DNA of 13,205 bases from JBHIAG01 sp046758465 (GCA_046758465.1 JBHIAG010000061.1:1-13205); one strand, 5' to 3'; positions 6,197-13,125 are shown, counted from the first letter of the stretch. The notes: a model not told the origin generated them from the letters alone. Numbers and translations: made by a program.

Positions 6197-7496
6197 CGCC
6201 AGCCTCCACGGCAGCGCCGACGAGTTTTTTGATGGCCCGGCGGGTGCCGGCATCTAGGTAGGGCGAGCCCAGCACTTCGACCAGGGCGGGGTAGTCCTCT
6301 TGGGGCAAGGCCCGCGCCACCAGCTCGAGCAGGACCCGGCGCACCTGGGTGTCGGGATGCGTCTCGATCGCGTACAGCACCGGCGCATAGGCGCCCACTG
6401 AGATCAGTCGCTCGACGAGTTCGCGGCTCTGCTGGCGCAGGCCGGGCAGAGGGGCGTTGACGCGGTTGATGGCCTCCCAGGTGACGCCGCTCCAATCGAG
6501 TTCCGAGACCACCGCCCCCAGCGCATAGCGGTCCGGGGCGCCCTGGCACAAGAGGTTGATGAGGTAGATGGGGTCGCGCCAGAGGAGGCAGAGGGCGGCG
6601 GCGGCCTTCTGCCGCACCTGCAAGTTGGGGTCGCGGACGGCCAGTGCCAGCAACTCGTGCGCCTCGCGGTCGCCCAGGGCGCCGAGCGCGCCGACGGCGT
6701 GCAACCGGACGTACCAAACCGGGTCCCACGCCCGTTCGGACAGTAGGGGTAGGGCGCGCGTCGAGCCCGAGCGCCCTAAGGCGCAGGCCAGCCTGGCCCG
6801 GACTCCGGGGTGCGGATCATTCGCGTGGGCCAGCAGCGCATCGAGGAGCGCCGGCGAGTTGAGCTCGCCCAGCACAGCGGCGACCACCTCGCGCACCCGC
6901 GGCTCGGGATGCGCGAGGTGTGCCCGCAGACGCTCGGGCTGCGCACGGGCGCAGGCGATCAGTGCCGCCCAGACCATCCGCCAGGCGGTGTCTTTCACGG
7001 CCGGTAGCACGTTGACGAGGGCGTCGATCGCTTTCGGGTCACCCAGCAACTCAAGTGCCCGCAGCGCCGCGAGGCGCATCTCGGTGTTGTCCTGGGCGAG
7101 CAGTTTGAGGATCTCGGGCAGCGCTTCGCGCGTTTGCATTCGTCCAAGGACCATGGCCGATTGGGCTCGCTGCCAGGGCGGGCCCCGGCGTAGACGGCGG
7201 ATGCGGTCGTCGCGCAACCTCCACTGGCGAAACAGTTGCTGCAGACCGTCCTGTTCTTCGGGAGCTGCTTGCGGAAGGCGTCGCAGGAGCTCGTTCTCGG
7301 CCAAACGCCGGGACGGCGGCGCGGGCAGAACACGGCCCTGGCGCAGTTGCTCGAGTGCACGCTCGACATAAGCAGCGGCCTCCAGCCGCTGCTCATCCTG
7401 CGCGAGGAGATACCAGTGCTTGAAAAAACGCCGGAGGAGAACAGCCGCGGCAGCGCCGAGATTGAGCAAGGCCAAAAGGGCCAGGAGAATACGCAC
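6183..7496 (-). CDS. Membrane-anchored HEAT-repeat protein
   Basis: From GTG 7496 the product has 437 residues: an N-terminal hydrophobic anchor (about 2-21, uncleaved-signal type), a charged helical region to about 105, then a HEAT/PBS-lyase-like array to the end. Repeat units are visible as paired helices, for example REALPEILKLLAQDNTEMRL, VREVVAAVLGELNSPALLDA and VRARLACALGRSGSTRALPL. Such solenoids are protein-binding scaffolds. The gene is first in a minus-strand unit with the glycosyltransferase (14-bp overlap) and the GGDEF gene, which suggests a structural or assembly role in polymer export. A TTG at 7505 would add three residues, but it overlaps the predicted -10 box, so it would not be transcribed from that promoter; GTG is preferred. 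The side of the membrane on which the repeats lie is not certain. Confidence 0.82.
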   Translation of the reverse strand: MRILLALLALLNLGAAAAVLLRRFFKHWYLLAQDEQRLEAAAYVERALEQLRQGRVLPAPPSRRLAENELLRRLPQAAPEEQDGLQQLFRQWRLRDDRIRRLRRGPPWQRAQSAMVLGRMQTREALPEILKLLAQDNTEMRLAALRALELLGDPKAIDALVNVLPAVKDTAWRMVWAALIACARAQPERLRAHLAHPEPRVREVVAAVLGELNSPALLDALLAHANDPHPGVRARLACALGRSGSTRALPLLSERAWDPVWYVRLHAVGALGALGDREAHELLALAVRDPNLQVRQKAAAALCLLWRDPIYLINLLCQGAPDRYALGAVVSELDWSGVTWEAINRVNAPLPGLRQQSRELVERLISVGAYAPVLYAIETHPDTQVRRVLLELVARALPQEDYPALVEVLGSPYLDAGTRRAIKKLVGAAVEAGDDLG

Positions 7497-7504
7497 TGGT
7501 CGCA

Positions 7505-7534
7505 ATTATACGTGGCAAACTCCTGGCGGGGCAA
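7505..7534 (-). promoter_or_regulatory. Sigma-70-type promoter of the HEAT-GT-GGDEF unit, leaderless
   Basis: On the minus strand TTGCCC (7529-7534) and a perfect TATAAT (7505-7510) are 18 nt apart. Transcription would begin around 7497-7500, only 1-4 nt before the GTG start at 7496. The mRNA would therefore be essentially leaderless, which fits the absence of a Shine-Dalgarno there. Confidence 0.6.
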
Positions 7535-7547
7535 CAGCAGCGAGCGA

Positions 7548-7576
7548 TTGCCTGGAGAGGAATTTCTGACTATGAT
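7548..7576 (+). promoter_or_regulatory. Divergent promoter of the YaiO-type gene
   Basis: TTGCCT (7548-7553) and TATGAT (7571-7576) are separated by 17 nt. The predicted start (about 7584) leaves a leader of only about 8 nt before the TTG start. The -35 boxes of the two divergent promoters are 13 bp apart, so one bound regulator could control both units. Confidence 0.5.
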
Positions 7577-7591
7577 GCTTGGTAAGCACAG

Positions 7592-8863
7592 TTGAGCCAC
7601 AGCCACACTGCCAACCCGCACACGGTTTCCCGCGCCCGGAGAAGGGCGTTGGCGCTGGTGGTGCTCTTGCTGGTGGGGGGTGCCTGCGCTGCTGCGCAGT
7701 CTTCGCGCGCCGAACAGGTCGAACGCGCCCTCACCGAGGTTCAAGCCCAACGCTACGACGCCGCGCTCGCCATCTTCCGCGACCTCGCCCGCCAGAATCC
7801 GCGGGATTACGAAGCGCGCAACTGGGTGGCGCGCCTAGAAAGCTGGAAGGGGAACTACGCTACGGCCGAAGACCTCTACCGCGGCGTGCTCCGCGACACC
7901 CCCGACGACCTGGAGGCGGAACTCGGCCTCGTGGATGTGCTCGGCTGGCAAAAGCGGTACGGTGAAGCCCAGGAACGTCTGCAGGTGTTGCGGGAGCGAC
8001 ACCCGCGTAACACTGAGGTCCTGCTGCGCCAGGGAAGGATTGCCCGCTGGCAGCACCAGCAGCGCCAGGCTCTCGACTACTACCAAGAGGTGCTGGCGCT
8101 CGATCCTACGAACGCCGAGGCGCGCGCGGCCGTGGACACCCTCAGGGCGCAGAAACCCTTCCGCTTGGAAGGCGGCTACTACCTGGAGGAGTTCGACTTC
8201 GCGGGCAATACCCAGGGCCAGTTCGTCGAGTTCCTCTACCGGGATTATCACCGCCTCACTCTCCTCGCTCGCTTCCAGTATCAGAACAAGTTCCGCCAGA
8301 ACAACACCCGCTACACGGTGGGCGCAACGTATCGCTTCTGGGAGCGCACGTGGGTGCGGGGGGAGTTCAGTTGGGCCCCGAGCGGCGACACGGTGGTCGC
8401 CAACCAGGACTATACGCTGGAGGTGACGCAGGGCTTGCGTCCGGGGTTGGCCGCCGGTGGCGGCTATCGGTTCCTGAAGTTTCGAAGCGCGAACGTGCAG
8501 GCGCTCACCGCCCTGCTCAACTGGGACCTGCGCTCCACCCTTCATCTCTACGTGCGTTACATCCCCGCCCGGACTCGCTCTGACCTTTCGGCACGCAGTG
8601 TTTGGAATCACGGAGGCTGGACCCGGCTGGTGTGGGACACCCACCGCAGCTTCAGCCCCTATGTGTTGTTTGCCGTGGGAGCCGAGGACTTCACCGGCAT
8701 CTCCGCCGAGCAACTGGGCCGCTTTGCCGCCCAAACCTACGGGGTGGGTGCGGAAGTGCGTCTCATGCCTGGTCAGGGTTTGCAGCTCGGCTACTACTTT
8801 CAGAATCGCAGCCAAGAGCAGCACGAGCAGGGTTTCAGGCTTTCCTACTTCCTGGGGTTCTAG
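7592..8863 (+). CDS. TPR plus YaiO-type outer-membrane beta-barrel protein
   Basis: The 423-residue product has an N-terminal signal (a basic stretch at about 14-18, a hydrophobic core at about 19-30, cleavage near ACAAA-QS). Next come about four TPR-like helix pairs (about 40-185), such as QRYDAALAIFRDLARQNP and RQALDYYQEVLALDPTNAEA. From about 190 onward there are alternating amphipathic strands rich in Tyr, Arg and Gly. The protein ends in LSYFLGF with the terminal aromatic residue typical of outer-membrane barrels. This matches the architecture of the YaiO outer-membrane family, and also resembles PgaA and BcsC, which use periplasmic TPRs plus a barrel to export polymer. The start is a TTG with a very short leader; no later ATG or GTG preserves the signal. 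It is divergent from the HEAT-GT-GGDEF unit and is inferred to be its export pore. Confidence 0.82.
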   Translation: MSHSHTANPHTVSRARRRALALVVLLLVGGACAAAQSSRAEQVERALTEVQAQRYDAALAIFRDLARQNPRDYEARNWVARLESWKGNYATAEDLYRGVLRDTPDDLEAELGLVDVLGWQKRYGEAQERLQVLRERHPRNTEVLLRQGRIARWQHQQRQALDYYQEVLALDPTNAEARAAVDTLRAQKPFRLEGGYYLEEFDFAGNTQGQFVEFLYRDYHRLTLLARFQYQNKFRQNNTRYTVGATYRFWERTWVRGEFSWAPSGDTVVANQDYTLEVTQGLRPGLAAGGGYRFLKFRSANVQALTALLNWDLRSTLHLYVRYIPARTRSDLSARSVWNHGGWTRLVWDTHRSFSPYVLFAVGAEDFTGISAEQLGRFAAQTYGVGAEVRLMPGQGLQLGYYFQNRSQEQHEQGFRLSYFLGF

Positions 8864-8876
8864 CCGGATTGAGGTA

Positions 8877-9032
8877 TCAGGCGGCGTATTGGTGCCCCGC
8901 GGGGGAGGAAAAGCCGGTGGGAAGGGTGAGCTTCCTGCTCGGCGTGCCTCGCACAAACCCGGCCGGCGGCTCCACCACGGTGCGCGTAATGATCGCTGTC
9001 CGGTAGTGCGGGGGCGGGACAGGTGGGATCAC
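8877..9032 (-). CDS. Possible small ORF coupled to pgl (51 aa)
   Basis: I do not recognise this product. A GTG start overlaps the TGA of the lactonase gene in GTGA, a classic coupling arrangement. The frame then runs through the whole spacer to a TGA 13 bp short of the convergent YaiO-type gene. The peptide is Pro-rich at the start (MIPPVPPPHYR), with no signal or TM segment. Third positions are mostly G or C, as expected by chance in this DNA. It could be a real short gene, a remnant, or fortuitous. The 165-bp spacer has no other recognisable element, and no T-run-linked hairpin terminator was seen between the convergent genes. Confidence 0.28.
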   Translation of the reverse strand: MIPPVPPPHYRTAIITRTVVEPPAGFVRGTPSRKLTLPTGFSSPAGHQYAA

Positions 9033-9766
9033 GGTTCTAGCCGCACCTGCTTGAGGCGGCTGGCGGCGGCGGCATCCACCAGCCAGACCAGCTCGCCCTG
9101 CCGGGGCGCCACGCGCCCGCCGAGCGCGCCCGTGCCCTCGACGGCCTGGGCGAGCGCTGCCGCTTTCTCTTCACCCGCCACCAGGAAGAACACCCGGCGC
9201 GCCTGGTTCAGCACCGGCAAGGTCAGCGTCACGCGCGTCGTTCCCGCCGGCGCCCGCGCCGCCACCACCAGCCGCGCGCGTTCCCCGAGCGTTGCTGCGC
9301 CCGGGAAGAGCGCGGCCGTATGGCCGTCGGCTCCCAGGCCCAGGAGGATCAAGTCAAAGGAGGGCACACCGCGGCGCTGGCGGAAGAAAGCCCGCAGCGC
9401 TTGCTCGTAGCTCTCTGCCGCCTGCTCGGCTGCCAGGTGTACGGGCACGGGATGGACGTTTGCTTGTGGCAGGGGGACGCGGGCGAGCAGGGCGTCGCGG
9501 GCCATGCGATAGTTGCTTTCCGGATGGTCGAGCGGCACCAGGCGCTCGTCGCCCCAGAAGAAATGCACCCGAGGCCAGGGAAGCTGGGAGCGGAACTCCT
9601 CGGCCGCCAGGAGCTCATAGACGGGCCGCGGGGTGGTGCCGCCGGCCAGGGCCAGGCTGCATCGGTCTTGCTGCTGGGCGTCGGCTGAGACGGCGGCGGC
9701 AATGCGCCGCGCCGCCTCCCGGCGGAAGCCGTTGAAGTCCGCACAGACAACCAGTGTGCCGCGCAT
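9029..9766 (-). CDS. pgl: 6-phosphogluconolactonase
   Basis: This cytosolic enzyme (245 aa, DevB/SOL type) hydrolyses 6-phosphogluconolactone to 6-phosphogluconate, the second step of the oxidative pentose phosphate pathway. Family motifs are present in order: LALAGGTTPRPVYELLA for sugar-phosphate binding, VHFFWGDERLVPLDHPESNY, and FDLILLGLGADGHTAALFPG with the catalytic-region D-G-H. Length matches the family. The ATG at 9766 follows AGGG at about six nt; a TTG six bases further upstream is an alternative. Glucose-6-phosphate dehydrogenase, its usual partner, is not in the window. The upstream kinase gene is separated by a 320-bp repeat-rich spacer, so a shared transcript is unlikely. Glucosamine-6-phosphate isomerase belongs to the same superfamily, but the GDER and GADGHTA sequences favour Pgl. 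Confidence 0.93.
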   Translation of the reverse strand: MRGTLVVCADFNGFRREAARRIAAAVSADAQQQDRCSLALAGGTTPRPVYELLAAEEFRSQLPWPRVHFFWGDERLVPLDHPESNYRMARDALLARVPLPQANVHPVPVHLAAEQAAESYEQALRAFFRQRRGVPSFDLILLGLGADGHTAALFPGAATLGERARLVVAARAPAGTTRVTLTLPVLNQARRVFFLVAGEEKAAALAQAVEGTGALGGRVAPRQGELVWLVDAAAASRLKQVRLEP

Positions 9767-9820
9767 GGTCAACCCTAAACAGCGAAAATCTAAACTCGAA
9801 AAACGAAAATCGCAAAGCGA

Positions 9821-9936
9821 GGTAGCGGCGAGGAAGCGCAGTCCCGCTCTGCGGGATCGCCGATTTTTAGGGCAAAGACCGACGAGGAATGACGCCCGGT
9901 TCAGCGGGACGTCTAGACGTATTCCTCGCCGCTACC
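9821..9936. repeat. Long nested inverted repeat
   Basis: GGTAGCGGCGAGGAA (9821-9835) is the exact reverse complement of 9922-9936, a 15-bp outer stem. Inside, GTCCCGCT (9841-9848) pairs with AGCGGGAC (9903-9910). TCCCGC-TCT-GCGGGA is a local hairpin at 9842-9856, and ACGTCTAGACGT (9909-9920) is a 12-bp palindrome. The CGAGGAAT word recurs inside the loop (about 9883-9890). The element could be a non-autonomous mobile or REP-like repeat, or a structured RNA. Confidence 0.7.
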
Positions 9937-9944
9937 CTCCCCGC

Positions 9945-10025
9945 CAACCCATAACCCAAGCAGGCACCGCCTTCTTGGTGGCACCGGCCTCTGGCCGGTG
10001 GTTCCCCCCGGCAACCCATAAACCC
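9945..10025. repeat. Hairpin segment flanked by direct repeats
   Basis: CAACCCATAA occurs at 9945-9954 and again at 10012-10021, each followed by CCC (the second copy has one extra A). Between them is a perfect 8-bp hairpin, CACCGGCC-TCT-GGCCGGTG (9982-10000). The direct repeats could be a target-site duplication around a small inserted element of about 57 bp. There is no adjacent T-run, so it is not a canonical rho-independent terminator. Confidence 0.55.
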
Positions 10026-10092
10026 GTCCCCCAATTAACCACTCCACCAATCAACCAAGCAACTCTCTCAGGACGAAGATGGGCCAGGGGCA

Positions 10093-12903
10093 TCAGTTTT
10101 TCGGTGGGGCGCGGCGGCGGAGTTCCTCGAACCAGTTGAGGACAACGTACAGTTCCGGCGGGCCGGTTTCTTGCTCGGCTTCCTGGATCATTACGAAGCG
10201 CTGGCCGTCGGGTGCGACGTCGTAATTCCGACCCCAGCGCGAGGCCGCGAGATACTCTCCTTCGAACAGTACGCTCGGTTTTCCCGCAGTGAACCCCGAC
10301 CTGCTATCAATGGCCACGGCCATCATCTGGTCGCCATTGCGGTAGAACAGCTCACGCCCGTTGCGTGCCCAGACCGGCCAGACGCCGCCGGCGGTTGAAA
10401 TCTGCCGCTTGCCCCCGGGGCCGGGATACGGCCGGACGTAAACCTCGTACCGGCCGGACTCATCCGACGTGTAGGCAATCCAGCGGCCGTCGGGCGAGAA
10501 CATTGCCGCACCTTCATTAAACGGCGTTTGGAGGAAAGGCTGTGGTTTTCCCCGCTCGGATCGGGGCAGGCCTTCACCCTTGAGTGGGAGCACCCAGATG
10601 TCCCAACCAGTTTCGGGATTATTCTCGGCAAAGGCCAGCAGCTTACCGTCAGGCGACCAGGAGGTGGGATCCTGCTCGTGTTTGCTGGTGGTGAGCCGCT
10701 CGGCGGCGCCGCTGCCGTCGGCGGGCTTCCAGAACAGATTCCGCTGTCCGGCCCTGGTAGAACGAAACGTCACCCGCTGGCCGTCCGGCGTCCAGACGGG
10801 AGGGAAGTTTTCGCCTTCGAACGTTAGCCGGGTGAGCGTGCCGCGCGCCAACTCATAGACCCACACGTCCCAGCGAGGCGCTCCATAGAGGTTGAGGGCC
10901 AGTCGTTTGCCATCCGGTGAGAGGCGAGGCATCCAAAAGGAGCGCGGTTCTTCTGTCAGCGGTTCGGATTTTCCCTGGCGATCGACCCAAAGCAGCCTGC
11001 GGTTGGCCGTCGAGGCAGCGCGCTGGGCATAGACCAGCGCTCCGTCGCGGGAAAAGCTGTACTGAGACGCGCCACCACCATATACTGCGACTCCCTCGAG
11101 GATCGGAGCCGGAGAACCGGTCACCTCGAGCCGGGCCAGGTCAAACGGGACGGCCAACAACGCTCCCGCGGGAGCCACTTGCGGCGGCTGGGCATAGATC
11201 AAGTGACCCCTCGACTTCGCTCCCCGCAAAAAGCGCGGGGTCTGCGCTGCGCTTCGACGGGGCAAGCCCGTGGGGGCGTAGTGGGCATAGGTGCCGCCTT
11301 GAATCAGAATGCGCCGTCCCGAAGCGTCGGGACCCGTCTCGAGAGAGACCAGCGCAACCTCGAAGCCTCTGTCGCCCATGACCGTGAAGAGCACCGCCTG
11401 GCCGCCCGGGAGGAACTCCGGCCAGCGATGCGCGGCCTCGCCTCTCTCCGTGTTGAGTTTGGTCAGGACCTGAGGCGTGCCCCCGCCCGCCGGTACTCGC
11501 GAGAGGCCCGAGGAGCCCCTGGGCGCGAAGACGATGGTGTCATTTGAAGCCCAGGTGGCGCCGCGGGGATCCGTGCCGGTGTCGCACAGGGTCAGCGGTA
11601 CGCCGCCTGCCACTGATACTTTTTTGAGCTTGCGGTCGGCAAAAAACCCGACCCACTGGCTGTCGGGGGAGAAGAAGGGAGCGAGGGCACCCTCGGTGCC
11701 GGGAATCGGCCTAGGGTCGAGTTGGTCCATCTGCCGCAGATAGAGCTGCGAGCCCCCGCCCTGGATTCCGGAATAGACGATGCGCGTGGCGTCGGGCGAG
11801 ATAACCACGACACGGCCCGGCCCGTTCGCGCCCAGCCTGTCGATTGCCGGGAGGCTGATGGCAAAGCGCGTGAGAGGCCGCGGCGCGGGCGGGATGGGTC
11901 GCGTCAGACTCCAGATAGCAAGGCCAGCCGCGATAGCCGTGAGGACTGCAATCAGTGCGGCTAGCTGCAACGGAATTGCCCGGCGCCACAGCGGCGGACG
12001 GGGCCGGGCAATGGTTGGGGTGGCGGCGGCCGGCGAAGGCGTTGCGGGGGCGGTGAGAGCCTCGTCGATTTCGATGCGGGCGTCGGCGATATCGTGCAGG
12101 CGGCGGTTGGGGTCTTTTTGCAGGCAGCGGCGGAGCAGAAGCTGAATGTTGGGCGGGGTGTTGGCGGGCAGGGCGCGCCACTCGGGCTCGCTCTTGAGGA
12201 TGGCGGCGATGGTGTCGGAAATGGTTTCGCCACTGAAGGCTTGGCGGGCGGTGAGGGTCTCGTAGAGCAGGCAGCCGAAGGCCCAGACGTCGGTGCGTTT
12301 GTCGAGGGGCTTGCCACGGGCTTGCTCGGGGCTCATGTAGGCGGCCGTGCCCAGGATGACGCCGGCGCGGGTGGCAACCTCGCTGAGGGTAGGTGAGTGG
12401 GAAATGTCGGCGGCAGCCTCACCTGCGAAGGCTTTCGCCAACCCGAAGTCCAAAACTTTGACCATGCCCGCGGGCGTAACCTTGACGTTGCCAGGCTTGA
12501 GGTCGCGGTGGATGATGCCTTTCTCGTGGGCGGCTTCCAGGGCTTCGGCGATCTGGCGACAGGTGCCTAGGGCCTCTTCTATCGCGAGAAAACCGCTGGT
12601 TAGCCGCTCGGCCAGGGTGGGGCCTGCGACCAGTTCGAGGACGAGGAAACGGGTGCCGCCGGATTCTTCCAGGCCGTAGATGGCGGCGATGTGGGGGTGG
12701 TTCAAGGAGGCCAGCAGGCGCGCCTCGCGCTCAAAGCGGGCCATCCGCTCGGCATCGTGGGCAAAGGCCTCGGGAAGAACCTTGAGGGCAACGTCGCGGG
12801 CGAGCTTGGTATCGTGGGCGCGATAGACCTCGCCCATGCCACCGGCGCCGATTTTTTCGGCGATGTGGTAGTGGCCGAGTTGTGCGCCGGGGGAAAGGGG
12901 CAT
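10093..12903 (-). CDS. PknB-type Ser/Thr kinase with PD40 beta-propeller
   Basis: This 936-residue membrane kinase is of a type very common in Acidobacteria. Residues 12-280 form a complete Hanks kinase domain: the Gly loop GAGGMGEV (19-26), catalytic K41, alphaC E60, HRDLKPGN with D134, DFG D152, and GTAAYMSPEQARG. A Pro/Ala linker, one TM segment (about 310-332), then an extracytoplasmic TolB/WD40-like propeller follow. Blade motifs include FFSPDSQWVGFF, LSPDGKRLALNL, WSPDGKLLAFAE and FSPDGRWIAYTS. The protein ends in the typical VVLNWFEELRRR. The ATG at 12903 begins the consensus MPLSPGAQLGHY. The frame is open to 13020, but that part covers the promoter and an intergenic repeat. About 20 residues inside the propeller are an apparent in-frame repeat insertion. 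The substrates and sensed signal are unknown. Confidence 0.93.
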   Translation of the reverse strand: MPLSPGAQLGHYHIAEKIGAGGMGEVYRAHDTKLARDVALKVLPEAFAHDAERMARFEREARLLASLNHPHIAAIYGLEESGGTRFLVLELVAGPTLAERLTSGFLAIEEALGTCRQIAEALEAAHEKGIIHRDLKPGNVKVTPAGMVKVLDFGLAKAFAGEAAADISHSPTLSEVATRAGVILGTAAYMSPEQARGKPLDKRTDVWAFGCLLYETLTARQAFSGETISDTIAAILKSEPEWRALPANTPPNIQLLLRRCLQKDPNRRLHDIADARIEIDEALTAPATPSPAAATPTIARPRPPLWRRAIPLQLAALIAVLTAIAAGLAIWSLTRPIPPAPRPLTRFAISLPAIDRLGANGPGRVVVISPDATRIVYSGIQGGGSQLYLRQMDQLDPRPIPGTEGALAPFFSPDSQWVGFFADRKLKKVSVAGGVPLTLCDTGTDPRGATWASNDTIVFAPRGSSGLSRVPAGGGTPQVLTKLNTERGEAAHRWPEFLPGGQAVLFTVMGDRGFEVALVSLETGPDASGRRILIQGGTYAHYAPTGLPRRSAAQTPRFLRGAKSRGHLIYAQPPQVAPAGALLAVPFDLARLEVTGSPAPILEGVAVYGGGASQYSFSRDGALVYAQRAASTANRRLLWVDRQGKSEPLTEEPRSFWMPRLSPDGKRLALNLYGAPRWDVWVYELARGTLTRLTFEGENFPPVWTPDGQRVTFRSTRAGQRNLFWKPADGSGAAERLTTSKHEQDPTSWSPDGKLLAFAENNPETGWDIWVLPLKGEGLPRSERGKPQPFLQTPFNEGAAMFSPDGRWIAYTSDESGRYEVYVRPYPGPGGKRQISTAGGVWPVWARNGRELFYRNGDQMMAVAIDSRSGFTAGKPSVLFEGEYLAASRWGRNYDVAPDGQRFVMIQEAEQETGPPELYVVLNWFEELRRRAPPKN
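11206..11265. repeat. 60-bp palindromic repeat inserted in frame in the kinase gene
   Basis: The family consensus at this point is roughly Y-x-PTG-HL(I/V)YA. Here PTG and HLIYA are separated by exactly 20 extra codons (LPRRSAAQTPRF, then LRGAKSRG). The inserted DNA has near-complementary ends (ACCCCTCGAC and TTCGACGGGG) and an inner perfect hairpin, CCCCGC (11222-11227) with GCGGGG (11235-11240). The words CCCCTCGACTTCGC (11207-11220) and GCAAGCCCGT (11262-11271) both recur in the intergenic repeat upstream of this gene. The length, a multiple of three, keeps the kinase frame open. Confidence 0.6.
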
Positions 12904-12913
12904 GGTTGGGGAG

Positions 12914-12919
12914 ATTATA
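12914..12919 (-). promoter_or_regulatory. -10 box of the kinase gene
   Basis: A perfect TATAAT on the minus strand ends 10 nt before the ATG at 12903. A transcript starting 6-8 nt downstream would have a leader of only about 2-4 nt and no Shine-Dalgarno, so translation is probably leaderless. No good -35 was found (only weak TTCTGC-like matches), which suggests an activated promoter. Confidence 0.5.
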
Positions 12920-12950
12920 CCCTGCGGACTCCCAGTGGCAGAAGCCCTTC

Positions 12951-13030
12951 GATCCCGCAAGCCCGTCCCGAAGCTTCGGGAGCCGGCCGGCGGGACGCCC
13001 CTCGACTTCGCGCAGGACACGCTCGGGGGA
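12951..13030. repeat. Intergenic palindromic repeat upstream of the kinase gene
   Basis: The segment contains a perfect 14-bp palindrome CCCGAAGCTTCGGG (12967-12980), a 10-bp palindrome GCCGGCCGGC (12982-12991), and GTCCC/GGGAC pairing across them (about 12965-12996). It shares GCAAGCCCGT (12957-12966) and CCCCTCGACTTCGC (12998-13011) with the repeat inside the kinase coding sequence, but in swapped order. The word GATCCCGC (12951-12958) also occurs, inverted, in the 9821-9936 repeat. Confidence 0.6.
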
Positions 13031-13125
13031 AAGCGGCGGTAGGCACGCCTTCGTTCGTTTTCGTAGCTCCCTGTGTCGCGGCTGGTGTAGGTCTTGTGGC
13101 GGGCGTGTGCCGGTTCTGGGTGGGG

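Larger units (their letters stand above)
9767..10092. other. Repeat-rich spacer between the kinase and pgl genes
   Basis: No gene is supported here. Next to pgl lies an A-rich stretch (about 9777-9815) with repeated GAAAATC/CGAAAA words. Then come a long inverted repeat (9821-9936) and a hairpin segment between direct repeats (9945-10025). A 16-bp-period imperfect direct repeat, CCAATTAACC (10031-10040) and CCAATCAACC (10047-10056), lies close to the kinase stop codon. No promoter for pgl was identified with confidence. Confidence 0.6.

Noticed and set aside
5342..6232. Long plus-strand open frame (296 codons)
   Set aside because: It is antisense to the glycosyltransferase gene; its Gln/His/Arg-rich translation has no family features.
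6197..6253. Earlier start of the glycosyltransferase at 6253
   Set aside because: The extra 19 residues are hydrophilic, lie entirely inside the HEAT gene and lack a ribosome site, whereas ATG 6196 has GGAGG at a good distance.
7835..8956. Long minus-strand open frame (373 codons)
   Set aside because: It is antisense to the YaiO-type gene, which has a signal peptide, TPRs and a barrel; the antisense translation shows none of these.
9615..9815. Minus-strand frame starting MRFSFFEFRFSLFR
   Set aside because: The aromatic-rich start comes from the A/T-rich repeat tract upstream of pgl, and the rest is out of frame with pgl.
9982..10000. Rho-independent terminator for the kinase gene
   Set aside because: The hairpin is strong, but no T-run follows on the minus strand, so it is listed as part of a repeat instead.
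12904..13020. N-terminal extension of the kinase reading frame to 13020 (39 extra residues)
   Set aside because: It covers the TATAAT box and an intergenic palindromic repeat, while the ATG at 12903 starts the family's conserved MPLSPG-type N-terminus.
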